64,000 nt of DNA from an uncultured Alphaproteobacteria bacterium (GTDB taxonomy: Bacteria > Pseudomonadota > Alphaproteobacteria > Methylaequorales > Methylaequoraceae): assembly GCA_902613995.1 (NCBI GenBank), contig CACMJG010000004.1, forward strand, positions 1 to 64,000. The letters are read 5' to 3'. The notes beneath the pieces were generated by a model. That model was not told where the DNA came from. It saw nothing but the letters and a program-made list of their open reading frames with translations, and searched no databases. Of the stretch, positions 1 through 7,941 are shown piece after piece; positions within the stretch are counted from its first letter, which is position 1, and every line of letters begins with the position of its first letter. Both the position numbers and the translations under genes were made by a program.

Positions 1-288
1 AAAACGTCCCAAGAAATAGCTACTGAAATCTTGTATATTAATTATTTATCCAACTCTTTAGACAGTCATTTAAAAAGAAAATTTGGTAAGGAAAAAGCAC
101 AAATAGTGATGAAAAAAGCTCAAAATCTTAAAAAAAAAATAAAAATTTTGAAAAACAATAGAATTTTATTGAAAGATTTAGATCGTTACTTAAAAAAATT
201 TCATCTTAATCCAGGGACTTGTGCTGATTTAACTGTTACAACCTTGCTAATAGACAAAATTAGAGATATATTCAAATTTTCATTATAA
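1..288 (+). CDS. CitG-family (triphosphoribosyl-dephospho-CoA synthase-like) protein, C-terminal fragment
   Basis: The reading frame is open to the left edge of the window, so only the last 95 residues are visible. Near the end is NPGTCADLTVTTLL, which matches the C-terminal signature of the CitG/MdcB triphosphoribosyl-dephospho-CoA synthase family (NPGT.ADL). The fragment is very rich in Lys. CitG-like proteins are common in H4MPT gene clusters of methylotrophs, where citrate lyase and malonate decarboxylase are absent, so a role in H4MPT or methylofuran cofactor synthesis is more likely than prosthetic group synthesis; that is inference. It lies 42 bases upstream of fae on the same strand. 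Confidence 0.6.
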   Translation, partial: KTSQEIATEILYINYLSNSLDSHLKRKFGKEKAQIVMKKAQNLKKKIKILKNNRILLKDLDRYLKKFHLNPGTCADLTVTTLLIDKIRDIFKFSL

Positions 289-330
289 TAATTTATATTG
301 AAATTATAGTAATCTCTAAAAGGAGGAAAT

Positions 331-840
331 ATGGCAAAAATCACAAAAATGCTAGTCGGCGAGTCCCTTGTAGGTGATGGAAACGAAGTAGCTCACATAG
401 ACTTAATAATTGGTCCAAGAGGTACTCCAGCTGAAACTGCGTTTGCAAATAGTTTAACTAACAACAAAGACGGTTTTACAGCACTACTTGCTGTTGTGGC
501 ACCGAATTTAATGACCAAGCCTGCAACTTGTATGTTTAATAAAGTAACTATCAAGGGTGCAAAGCAAGCAGTCCAAATGTTTGGTCCAGCTCAACATGGA
601 GTTGCAAAAGCAGTTATGGATTGTGTGGCTGAAGGCACAATCCCAGCAGATGAAGCTGATGATTTATTTATTTCAGTTGGTGTATTTATTCACTGGTTAG
701 CTGAAGATGATAAAAAAATTCAAGAATATAATTATCAAGCTACTAAAGAATCAATTGAAAGAGCTGTTGCTGGCGAACCAAAAGCCAAGGATGTTGTTTC
801 TGAAAAAGATTCTGCAGAACATCCTTTTGCAGCAAAATGA
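331..840 (+). CDS. fae: Formaldehyde-activating enzyme (5,6,7,8-tetrahydromethanopterin hydro-lyase)
   Basis: This cytoplasmic enzyme condenses formaldehyde with H4MPT to methylene-H4MPT, the entry step of H4MPT-linked formaldehyde oxidation. The 169-residue product has the family's usual length and is near-identical in pattern to known bacterial Fae proteins. It contains [17 protein letters not shown] with the conserved His at residue 22, [22 protein letters not shown] and FIHW, and ends in HPFAAK. A strong ribosome binding site (aggagg, about 320-326) fixes the ATG. It sits among methanofuran and methanopterin biosynthesis genes, and xoxF about 10 kb downstream would supply formaldehyde. 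Confidence 0.98.
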   Translation: MAKITKMLVGESLVGDGNEVAHIDLIIGPRGTPAETAFANSLTNNKDGFTALLAVVAPNLMTKPATCMFNKVTIKGAKQAVQMFGPAQHGVAKAVMDCVAEGTIPADEADDLFISVGVFIHWLAEDDKKIQEYNYQATKESIERAVAGEPKAKDVVSEKDSAEHPFAAK

Positions 841-852
841 GATTCATCCAAC

Positions 853-924
853 ATGAAGCCATCAGGCAAAGCTAATGGTGGCGGATGGCTTTCAAGGTTG
901 CTCTCTTTTTTTAAAAGTAAGTAA
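853..924 (+). CDS. Candidate 23-residue micro-ORF after fae
   Basis: An ATG 12 bases after the fae stop opens a 23-codon frame ending in TAA. The peptide begins MKPSGKANGGGW and continues with an amphipathic, basic helix-like segment (LSRLLSFFKSK). It does not look like random AT-rich sequence, because GC content is locally raised and Gly and Ser are frequent. No clear Shine-Dalgarno site is visible; translation could be coupled to fae. No known family is recognised and it may not be a gene. Confidence 0.3.
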   Translation: MKPSGKANGGGWLSRLLSFFKSK

Positions 925-926
925 AT

Positions 927-953
927 TCTAGGGACTTACAAACCGTCCCTAGA
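927..953. repeat. 9-bp perfect inverted repeat (possible terminator hairpin)
   Basis: TCTAGGGAC at 927-935 is matched by GTCCCTAGA at 945-953 with a 9-base loop. The hairpin lies between fae and the convergent HisA-like gene and covers the latter's stop codon. No long T-run follows on either strand, so intrinsic termination is plausible but unproven; it could also protect the 3' end of the fae transcript. Confidence 0.5.
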
Positions 954-1622
954 CAACCTCTTGTGAAGTAATGTTGATGATATAACATTGCAAAACCCAA
1001 GCTTCAACAATTGTTGAATTTCCTTGTCCGTTTTTACACCACCAGCTAGAGACAATCTGTGACACGACAATTTTTTGTTAAGGTTTCTTATAAATTTCAT
1101 ATCCACCCCCCTTCCACCAACCTTTCTAACGAACATCAAAATAATATCCATTGGGTGTTTTTGTCTTCCAAGTTTCCTTATCCAAATGGATTCGCTTCCA
1201 TTAAAATCAATAGATATTTTGCACTTTTTAATAAATTCAAAACATTTGAAATTAAAATTCTTTATAGTTTCTGTACCTAAAACTAATTCATAATTATTCA
1301 ACTTTTTCTCAATTTTTTTTTTGTGATAACTATAGACATTTTTTGGATAATCAAATCCAGCGTCTATCCAAAAAAAAAGTTCAGAGAAAGTTCGAAGAAT
1401 TTTTTCAATAATAACATCGTTGTTACCAATTTTTCTTATTGCGTCAAGGTCAGCTATATAAATTCTTTTTAAATTTATCTTTTCTTGAAAACTTCTTATT
1501 AGTTTGATGGGATTTGAAAAGTCTTCATCTTTAATATGTAACGGCTTGTAGTTACTTCTTATTCCCGCATATGCTTTTACAGCTTTACCATTTACAATAT
1601 CAACTGCTAATATAATACTCAT
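936..1622 (-). CDS. HisA/HisF-like TIM-barrel protein of H4MPT gene clusters
   Basis: The 228-residue product begins MSIILAVDIVNGKAVKAYAG, matching the start of HisA (PxxDxxxGxxV), and has IYIADLDAI and, near the C-terminus, SLAGGVKTDKEIQQLLKLG. These are HisA-fold phosphate-binding features. The sequence diverges from true histidine isomerases and the neighbours are C1 cofactor genes, so it is more likely the HisA-related protein found in methanopterin/methylofuran clusters. Its reaction is unknown to me. It starts 12 bases from the divergent ATP-grasp gene. Confidence 0.65.
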   Translation of the reverse strand: MSIILAVDIVNGKAVKAYAGIRSNYKPLHIKDEDFSNPIKLIRSFQEKINLKRIYIADLDAIRKIGNNDVIIEKILRTFSELFFWIDAGFDYPKNVYSYHKKKIEKKLNNYELVLGTETIKNFNFKCFEFIKKCKISIDFNGSESIWIRKLGRQKHPMDIILMFVRKVGGRGVDMKFIRNLNKKLSCHRLSLAGGVKTDKEIQQLLKLGFCNVISSTLLHKRLSRDGL

Positions 1623-1634
1623 TGTATTTAACTT

Positions 1635-2591
1635 ATGAGAAAACTAATTTTACTTGAGTACTTCACTTCACAGTCTTCAATATTAAAAAATAGAGATAAA
1701 GAAATTTTTAGAGAAGCGCTAAATCTCGCAAATTCAATTATTAGAAATTTTATAAAAAGTCGTGACATTGAAAAAATCTATGTGATTAGAAATAAAAATT
1801 TAAAAACAATTGAATCGGAAAAAGTAAAAACTTACTTTACCAATCCTAGAATATCTTACACTGATATTTTAAATAGATTCAAGAAGAAAAGTGAAGTTAT
1901 TATAATCGCACCTGAAACAAATAATATTTCTTCAAAAATCTACTCTCATGTTTCGCGAAATCATGTGGTATTGGGCCCGAATATTTCTTCTTTAAATACA
2001 TTTTCTTCTAAAACCAAAATGCTAATAAAATTGGGGAGATTAAATTTACCTATTGTCGAAAATTACAATTTGAATCCTAACTATAAAGGAAAAATTATTT
2101 GCAAGCCAGACACCAGTGCAGGTTCAGAAAATACATTTGTTACAAAAAAGAATAATTACGAAAAAAAAAAAGGATATCTTGTTCAAAAATTTTATAATGG
2201 AAAAAAAGGAAGTTTTCTTATGTTATGTAAAAACGGCAAATCAAAAGTAATTTGCTGCAATGAACAATTATTAAATTTAAAAAAAGAAAAAATCCAACAA
2301 GTCGGCTGTATTATGGGAGGGTTAGAAAAGCATCGAAATGAAATTGAAATAATAGCAAATAGAATATCCAAAAATTTTAAAGGTCTTTTTGGAATTGTCG
2401 GTGTTGATATAGTGATAGAAAACAAAAAATGGCTAATAATAGAAATTAATCCTAGGTTCACAAGTGCCTACAGTGGACTTAACAAATCTTACAGTTCATT
2501 GACAATTAAAGATATTACAGATTTCTACGTTCATAAAAAATTAAATGACACGAAACCCATATTTTTGAAAAAATACGAGTATTATTTTTAA
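1635..2591 (+). CDS. ATP-grasp ligase, MfnD-like (methylofuran biosynthesis)
   Basis: The 318-residue protein has an ATP-grasp C-terminal half: GLFGIVGVDIVIENKKW followed by the Mg-binding IEINPRFTSAYSGL at roughly residues 270-285. Archaeal MfnD couples glutamate to tyramine in methanofuran synthesis. In bacterial methylotrophs methylofuran contains tyrosine, so this homologue may join glutamate to tyrosine; that substrate is inference. Its stop overlaps the start of the next gene by one base (TAATG), indicating translational coupling with the MfnF-like protein. It is divergent from the HisA-like gene with only 12 bases between starts. Confidence 0.7.
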   Translation: MRKLILLEYFTSQSSILKNRDKEIFREALNLANSIIRNFIKSRDIEKIYVIRNKNLKTIESEKVKTYFTNPRISYTDILNRFKKKSEVIIIAPETNNISSKIYSHVSRNHVVLGPNISSLNTFSSKTKMLIKLGRLNLPIVENYNLNPNYKGKIICKPDTSAGSENTFVTKKNNYEKKKGYLVQKFYNGKKGSFLMLCKNGKSKVICCNEQLLNLKKEKIQQVGCIMGGLEKHRNEIEIIANRISKNFKGLFGIVGVDIVIENKKWLIIEINPRFTSAYSGLNKSYSSLTIKDITDFYVHKKLNDTKPIFLKKYEYYF

Positions 2592-3613
2592 TGCTTAAAG
2601 TTTCACACTTAGGAATAGATATTGGTGGTGCACACTTAAAAGTTATTGGTGTCGATAAAAGGAACAAGGTGGTATTTGTTGATTATGTAAGTTGCGCGAT
2701 ATGGGAAGGAATAGAAAAACTCCAAGCAAAGATCCGGAATATAAATAATATAATAAATAATAATTCTGTTAAATGTGGAATCACCATGTCTGGTGAGATG
2801 TGTGATAATTTTAAAGACAGACTTATAGGTGCAAAAATTCTAATCAAGGAATGTAATAAACTCCGATTTAACAATTTTTTTTATGTTAGCTCTAAAGAGG
2901 TTTTTACAAAAAAACCTAACTATAAAAACCTTATTTCACTTAATTGGCACAGTATTGGCAGATTTTTAGAAAGTAAAATTGAAAGCTGCATTGCCATAGA
3001 TTTTGGGTCAACAACTACGGATTTTATATGTATTAAAAACAATAAAATTGTTAATAGATTTTCAGATGATTATTCGAGAATAAATAATTCTGAGCTTTTA
3101 TACACAGGTTTTACAAGAACTCCTATATTTGGTGTAACGAACCAAATAGATTATAAAAAAAAAAAACTAAAAATTATTCCGGAATTTTTCTCAGATACAT
3201 CAGATATTTATAGAGTTTTAGGTAGATTAGATAAAAAAATTGATCTGGATGATGCTGCTGACAAATCTAGAAAAAACATGACTCAGAGTCTAATTAGATT
3301 ATCAAGAAGTTTTGGATTTGATTACAAATCAAAAAATTTAAAAAAACTTAAAATAATTTCACAACAAATCTCATCCATTCAATTAAACCAAATTTTTCAA
3401 ATAACATTAGAACTTCAAAAAAAATTTTTATTAAAAAAACAACCGGTTGTTATTTCAGGCATTGGTCAAGATGTTCTATATAATTATTTGAAAAAAAAAA
3501 AATTAGAAACTTTTTACTTTAAACAATTTTTAAATAACTCAAAACTTATAAAGGAGGCCTCTTTTCACGCCCCTGCAGTTTCGATTGCTTTATTATTACA
3601 AAGATTAAAATAA
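2591..3613 (+). CDS. MfnF-like H4MPT-linked C1 pathway protein (ASKHA/hydantoinase-like fold)
   Basis: The 340-residue product opens with HLGIDIGGAHLKVIGVD and has a second phosphate motif AIDFGSTTTDFICI near residue 138, both typical of ASKHA nucleotide-binding folds and of the family annotated as H4MPT-linked C1 transfer pathway protein. The archaeal member MfnF joins the activated aminomethylfuran phosphate to gamma-glutamyltyramine. This homologue probably performs the equivalent coupling for methylofuran. It overlaps the MfnD-like stop by one base, and its last 49 bases overlap the convergent mfnB-like gene. Confidence 0.72.
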   Translation: MLKVSHLGIDIGGAHLKVIGVDKRNKVVFVDYVSCAIWEGIEKLQAKIRNINNIINNNSVKCGITMSGEMCDNFKDRLIGAKILIKECNKLRFNNFFYVSSKEVFTKKPNYKNLISLNWHSIGRFLESKIESCIAIDFGSTTTDFICIKNNKIVNRFSDDYSRINNSELLYTGFTRTPIFGVTNQIDYKKKKLKIIPEFFSDTSDIYRVLGRLDKKIDLDDAADKSRKNMTQSLIRLSRSFGFDYKSKNLKKLKIISQQISSIQLNQIFQITLELQKKFLLKKQPVVISGIGQDVLYNYLKKKKLETFYFKQFLNNSKLIKEASFHAPAVSIALLLQRLK

Positions 3614-4296
3614 CGTGATATTTTCTTTAATTTTCTTGTGTCAACCTCAAACATTCTTTTGTTAAATTTACAAATTGCAGACCTAAACCCGAGGATATTT
3701 GGTTTAAGCTTCATCATTCCGGGAATGTGAGTTTCTTTTAAAGAGCCAGCTAGACCAATTTTTATGTCAAACTTTTTACATTTAGAGATGAATTTATCTA
3801 GATTAGAAATATTACAAAATGATAAAAGGTCACCATTATTTTTGTTATATGTATCTAACATTATATATTTGATTCCACATGCATCAAATAAATCTAACTT
3901 TTTATATACTAAATTAAAGTGATCGGAAATGTCTACAAATACAACACATACCAATTTTGTTTTAAACTTTCTTTCTCCTAAAAATTTTATTTTATCAAAT
4001 AAGTTTTTTATATTCATAGATAGCAAACCAAACTTTATATAATCTAAATTTAACTTATCAAATTGTTTTAATTTAATCAGAAATTTCTCATTTATAAAAA
4101 TATCACCTAAAGTTGCCGAAATCTGAACTTGATTTTTAAATCTCAATATTACTTTTTTTATATCTTGTAAATCCCATGCGCCTATGGAACCATTTACAGG
4201 ATCTTTTAAATCAAGAATATCCACATTATTGATAATTTCCTCAGAAAGTTCATCAAGTTTTCTCAAGCTAATCAGCAAATTAGTTCTGACTGACAT
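3565..4296 (-). CDS. (5-formylfuran-3-yl)methyl phosphate synthase, MfnB-like
   Basis: MfnB makes the furan ring of methanofuran from two glyceraldehyde 3-phosphates. The protein has LLISLRKLDEL, then DILDLKDPVNGSIGAW with the expected Schiff-base Lys, and YIKFGLLS with a second conserved Lys; GLAGSL lies near the C-terminus. I place the start at 4296 (243 residues) rather than the in-frame ATG at 4320, because aggtgag lies 9 bases upstream of the inner ATG; the outer start would overlap the DUF447 gene. It is last in a minus-strand operon running from the dihydroneopterin-aldolase-like gene. Confidence 0.78.
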   Translation of the reverse strand: MSVRTNLLISLRKLDELSEEIINNVDILDLKDPVNGSIGAWDLQDIKKVILRFKNQVQISATLGDIFINEKFLIKLKQFDKLNLDYIKFGLLSMNIKNLFDKIKFLGERKFKTKLVCVVFVDISDHFNLVYKKLDLFDACGIKYIMLDTYNKNNGDLLSFCNISNLDKFISKCKKFDIKIGLAGSLKETHIPGMMKLKPNILGFRSAICKFNKRMFEVDTRKLKKISRYFNLCNNKAIETAGA

Positions 4297-4306
4297 GTTT
4301 TTATAC

Positions 4307-4858
4307 TCACCTGGTTTCATTTAAAATAAATTTACTTATTAGACTCCAACTTTTTCTCTCTTTAATTCCAGCTGTTTTTTCAACAGAATTTTTTAAGCCT
4401 TCCAATTCTTTTAATATTTGCTTTTTCTTTAAAATTTTTACCCTCGAAGCTAAAATACATGCTTCAATCAAAGAGTTTCTTGCTCTATTAAAGCCCTCAA
4501 ATCGCTTGTGTTCTTCTTGATTTATGATCTTACATTTGAAAATTGGTCTTACTTTATTTTCTTTGACGGATTCAACAACAACTTCATCATGCGCCAAAGC
4601 ATCTTTTAAAAAATAACTATTGATTTTTGAACATTTTTTTTTCTGAAAGTTCTTCTTTCCTAATAAACAATTTACAAAAAAGGTAGCGTCATCAGTATAA
4701 TTAATGGATGCATTACCTGTGGCTCTAAGGTTATTCAATGTAGTTGAGGGAATATAGGGTGAAATTAATATGTAATTTTTATTTTTTTTTATTCCAAAAG
4801 GTGCAAAATTAACATTTCCTTGATTATTCTTTGTACAAATTATTGTTTCAATAATCAT
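4307..4858 (-). CDS. DUF447 family protein (flavin-reductase-like fold)
   Basis: The 183-residue protein begins MIIETIICTKNNQGNVNFAPFG and has ATGNASINYTDDATFFVNCLLGK and the C-terminal RARNSLIEACILASRVK, matching the DUF447 family shared by methanogens and H4MPT-using methylotrophs. The fold is expected to resemble flavin-binding split barrels. Its reaction is not known to me; phylogenetic restriction and operon position suggest a step in methanopterin or methylofuran synthesis. It overlaps the upstream gene by 4 bases. Confidence 0.72.
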   Translation of the reverse strand: MIIETIICTKNNQGNVNFAPFGIKKNKNYILISPYIPSTTLNNLRATGNASINYTDDATFFVNCLLGKKNFQKKKCSKINSYFLKDALAHDEVVVESVKENKVRPIFKCKIINQEEHKRFEGFNRARNSLIEACILASRVKILKKKQILKELEGLKNSVEKTAGIKERKSWSLISKFILNETR

Positions 4859-6234
4859 TTTTTTTGCGTTGATTTTAATTTTGGGCGCTTTTTTAAACTA
4901 ACTTTTTTTACTTTTGATGCAACACCCCATTTTAATTCATTATCTTGATCGTAATTTTTGCCCAGTTGCCATGCAATTTGGGCTCTAGCAAGCTCTACAC
5001 CTAGATAAAAAGCATGGCTAGCATCATTTTCAACTTTAAGCTTATCATAAAAATCAAATGGATCAATTTTAACTAAATGAGTTTCGGAATTAAAAATATT
5101 TATGCCATCCTCACCTACATAGATTCTAAAATTTTTATCTTTAATAAAACTTTTTATTTCTTTGATCTCTTTTTTTGATTTTCTTGAAGGTTTTCTCTCA
5201 GCCATTCCCATAAGACTGTTATCAATTCTAAATGGTAACCGTTTATTTTGTTTTGAAAAGTGCATTATTTTTCTTGCGGCATCAGTTTCTTTAATTGAAT
5301 TTTTACAATGACCACTTACTTGAACCACTAGAACAGCATCGATAGATAATTCTGAAACCAATCCCATCAATGTAGCATTCACACCTGCTGAATCACTGTC
5401 AGTAAGTTCAGTTAAATTTCCTGTTCCCATGAAAATGTTAACTTTAGGATAATTTTTCCTTAACTTAATATAACGCATAATTGATTCGGAAAATCCATAA
5501 TGAATGGGATCAAGAATTGGATCTGCAAAAAAGGCTCTTTTATTTATTTCTAGTTTTTTAATCGTTCTTTCCAGAGACTTCAAATCTCCTGGCTTGGAAG
5601 GGATTACTACTGGAACGCTTTTGACTTCATCTAAAATATGAAGATTTTTCTCATTTACACTTAAAATGAAGTCTGCACCAGAGTTAGCGCCACGAATTAA
5701 TTCCTCTGAATTTGCTGAATCTACAGACACTTTAAATCCATTACACTTCAGTGCTTTAATTGTGTCTTCTAGATGATCAAATTTGGTATCAGGCATGCAA
5801 CCAAGATCTATAACATTAGCTCCTTGATTTTTATAATCTTTAGCAACTTGTATTATTTTTCTAATACTCATATCTGCAGCATCTACAATTTCTGCAAATA
5901 TTTCACATTCGTATTCTAGTAATTCATTATCTGGTTTTTTTAGACCAAAATAATCAGGTAAATGGCTTATGTCATCCGGCCCCCTTTCTACAGGAATATT
6001 AAAATATCTGCTAAGTTTTTTAAGATCACCTCTAAATTTTCCAGGAACAATAATTCTGTCTGCATTTTGTTCTTTGTCTAATCTTCTCATGATAATGTTT
6101 TCAGACATTAAAGCTGCAACGTTAACCCCAATCTGGTTAATTTTATATCTAAACTCAGGTTTCATCGAAGATAAGATTCTTTTCAATTGTCTTTCAGCAA
6201 GTTTTCCTGTCAGGAATAAGATTTTTTCAGACAT
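4855..6234 (-). CDS. Dihydropteroate synthase-related protein (methanopterin biosynthesis, DUF6513-type)
   Basis: The 459-residue protein has an N-terminal domain typical of the DHPS-like methanopterin proteins (MSEKILFLTGKLAERQL, then VERGPDDISHLP). A TIM-barrel core follows: NVIDLGCMPDT, FKVSVDSANSEEL, FADPILDPIHYGF, MGTGNLTELTDSDSAGVN. A C-terminal extension has YVGEDGINIFN and DASHAFYLGVELARAQIAWQLG. It probably joins the dihydropterin diphosphate to the ribofuranosylaminobenzene phosphate arm of H4MPT. The gene overlaps the upstream flavoprotein gene by 25 bases. Confidence 0.75.
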   Translation of the reverse strand: MSEKILFLTGKLAERQLKRILSSMKPEFRYKINQIGVNVAALMSENIIMRRLDKEQNADRIIVPGKFRGDLKKLSRYFNIPVERGPDDISHLPDYFGLKKPDNELLEYECEIFAEIVDAADMSIRKIIQVAKDYKNQGANVIDLGCMPDTKFDHLEDTIKALKCNGFKVSVDSANSEELIRGANSGADFILSVNEKNLHILDEVKSVPVVIPSKPGDLKSLERTIKKLEINKRAFFADPILDPIHYGFSESIMRYIKLRKNYPKVNIFMGTGNLTELTDSDSAGVNATLMGLVSELSIDAVLVVQVSGHCKNSIKETDAARKIMHFSKQNKRLPFRIDNSLMGMAERKPSRKSKKEIKEIKSFIKDKNFRIYVGEDGINIFNSETHLVKIDPFDFYDKLKVENDASHAFYLGVELARAQIAWQLGKNYDQDNELKWGVASKVKKVSLKKRPKLKSTQKK

Positions 6235-6767
6235 TTTTCTCTTTCAATTATTTCTGACTCGAGTTCTTTAAAACTCATTACAACTTTTGTAATAGAAAAT
6301 TTTTTTAATTTCTCAACATTTTCTAAATCGATTTCTCGGGGAAATACGTCTACAAGACCACCAGGTGCCATTGTTTTTAATTCCGGAGCGGTATCGCATG
6401 GAAAAAAAATACAATTAACGTTGCATTTTCCTGACTGTGCAAAAATATTGGTAGCAAGGGTGTCTGAAATGCCATAAACACATTTTGCTACTGTGTTACT
6501 AGATGTTGGTGCCATAACAAGAGTATGATATGTTCCTTTGTAAAAATTTCCAACAGATGCCGAGCTGGCGGAATTATCTTGGTAAACTTTAACGCTCTTT
6601 GACACTTTGCCCTTTTTTTTATACATAACTAAAACTTCTTCTGCTGCCTTAGAAATAAATAAATCTACTTTTTCTAAATTGTTTATTAGATCTATTGTTT
6701 CAGTGAAGAAATGTCCTGACCCTGTTAAAACCCAAGCCCATCTTTTTTCAATTTTTTTGTTCATCAA
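6210..6767 (-). CDS. AfpA/DmrB-type flavoprotein, probable dihydromethanopterin reductase
   Basis: The 185-residue protein belongs to the flavoprotein family related to phosphopantothenoylcysteine decarboxylase: AWVLTGSGHFFTETIDLI at the start, YHTLVMAPTSSNTVAKCVYGISDTLATNIFAQ in the FMN-binding core, then FFPCDTAPE. Members in H4MPT clusters reduce dihydromethanopterin to the active tetrahydro form. The Cys-containing motifs of the iron-sulfur archaeoflavoproteins are not evident. It overlaps the MfnE-like gene by 4 bases and the DHPS-like gene by 25, consistent with one operon. Confidence 0.72.
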   Translation of the reverse strand: MMNKKIEKRWAWVLTGSGHFFTETIDLINNLEKVDLFISKAAEEVLVMYKKKGKVSKSVKVYQDNSASSASVGNFYKGTYHTLVMAPTSSNTVAKCVYGISDTLATNIFAQSGKCNVNCIFFPCDTAPELKTMAPGGLVDVFPREIDLENVEKLKKFSITKVVMSFKELESEIIEREKCLKKSYS

Positions 6768-7375
6768 ATTTTAACCTCATTTAAATCTAAAAAAAATTCT
6801 CTGAAAGTGTCAGAATTTTCAATTAAATTTATTATTTCTTGTCCGATAATTTTTATGTTAGCTGACTTTATCAAATACTTTTCAACGTTTTTATCCAATA
6901 CTCCATTATCTTGAAGATATTTTAATTTATATTTTTTTTTTTCAAAGGTTAAAGATTTCACATAAAGTAATCCTAATGAATTAATTTTGCTGTGAAGCCA
7001 TGCAGCAACTGAATCAGATGTTGATTCCCAATTTTTTATAAAAGTGGAATCGTTTTTTAAAATCATAGAAGGAAGCCAGATTTTTAACATTTTATTCGAA
7101 AACCTTAGGGATTCAATATCATCAACTAAACAAATATTTTTATCGATTTCTTTTAAAAGATGCGAAAATAATTCTGTAGCTTTCAATGCTATATAATTAC
7201 CTGTATTCTCGGACATTCTTTTACTTTCATAGACTAATCTGACTGAATCTGAAAACACTCCCCCGCCACTAACGATGATAATATTGTCTTTGTTAGATAA
7301 TCTTTGAAGATTCTTAATTAAATTGCTTAAATTGGGGTTATTTATCCAACTACCACCTATTTTTACAATCCACAT
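6764..7375 (-). CDS. Amino-acid-kinase-family protein, MfnE-like
   Basis: The 203-residue protein starts MWIVKIGGSWINN and has IIIVSGGGVFSDSVRLVYE, the glycine-rich phosphate-binding pattern of the amino acid kinase family, then STSDSVAAWLHSKINS. Archaeal MfnE activates aminomethylfuran phosphate to its diphosphate using ATP before coupling by MfnF. Presence beside MfnB-, MfnD- and MfnF-like genes supports the same role here. The alternative, another small-molecule kinase such as an aspartokinase or uridylate kinase relative, is less likely given length and context. Confidence 0.7.
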   Translation of the reverse strand: MWIVKIGGSWINNPNLSNLIKNLQRLSNKDNIIIVSGGGVFSDSVRLVYESKRMSENTGNYIALKATELFSHLLKEIDKNICLVDDIESLRFSNKMLKIWLPSMILKNDSTFIKNWESTSDSVAAWLHSKINSLGLLYVKSLTFEKKKYKLKYLQDNGVLDKNVEKYLIKSANIKIIGQEIINLIENSDTFREFFLDLNEVKI

Positions 7376-7394
7376 AATGTTTTTTGAAATGGAG

Positions 7395-7889
7395 TTATTT
7401 TTTTTTTATTTTTTCGATATTAGTCCTAGTAGATTTTCTTACTAAATGGTCTCTTTTACTTCTAACTAGTTCAATGCCCACACTCTTTGTTTCAGAAAAA
7501 ACATCTAACTTTTCCAATTTCATCCATACTGACATAGTCCTTGATTCTTCAAAACACATATCCATAATTTTTTCACCAAGGGTTTCCAGTAGTTCAATAT
7601 GTCCCTTCGAAATTATATTTTTTAATTTTTTTATGATCTGCTCGTATGAAACAACATTATTTATATTCTCATCGACTTTATCTAAATTGTCGAGGGCTTG
7701 AATAGATAAAGAAATAGAAACTCTTTGTTTTTTTACTTTCTCATGTTCATGAATTCCGATCGATACCATAAGCACAAGTTCGTTAATTTGAACTTGATAC
7801 GTTCCTTTTTTATCTGCAAGAAAATCTTGGTCAGATGGTACCCAAGAACCTGTTGAAATAACTGAAATATTTTTGTATTTGTTTGACAT
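7395..7889 (-). CDS. Dihydroneopterin aldolase-like protein (FolB family)
   Basis: The 164-residue protein has an N-terminal extension of about 30 residues before the FolB-like core: VQINELVLMVSIGIHEHEK, VVSYEQIIKKL, IELLETLGEKIMDMC and KLEKLDVFSETKSVGIEL. These match the active-site pattern of dihydroneopterin aldolase, which makes 6-hydroxymethyl-7,8-dihydropterin for folate or methanopterin. As first gene of the minus-strand methanopterin/methylofuran operon it probably feeds pterin to the DHPS-like enzyme. The start is 52 bases from the divergent secreted-protein gene, so the two promoters are close together. Confidence 0.7.
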   Translation of the reverse strand: MSNKYKNISVISTGSWVPSDQDFLADKKGTYQVQINELVLMVSIGIHEHEKVKKQRVSISLSIQALDNLDKVDENINNVVSYEQIIKKLKNIISKGHIELLETLGEKIMDMCFEESRTMSVWMKLEKLDVFSETKSVGIELVRSKRDHLVRKSTRTNIEKIKKK

Positions 7890-7941
7890 AAGTAAAATCT
7901 TTATTGAAAATCATACAATTATAGATCATAAATATAACGTA

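Noticed and set aside
7873-7941. Upstream extension of the secreted protein that starts at 7942
   Set aside because: It begins with TTG inside the divergent dihydroneopterin-aldolase-like gene and would place the signal peptide internally.
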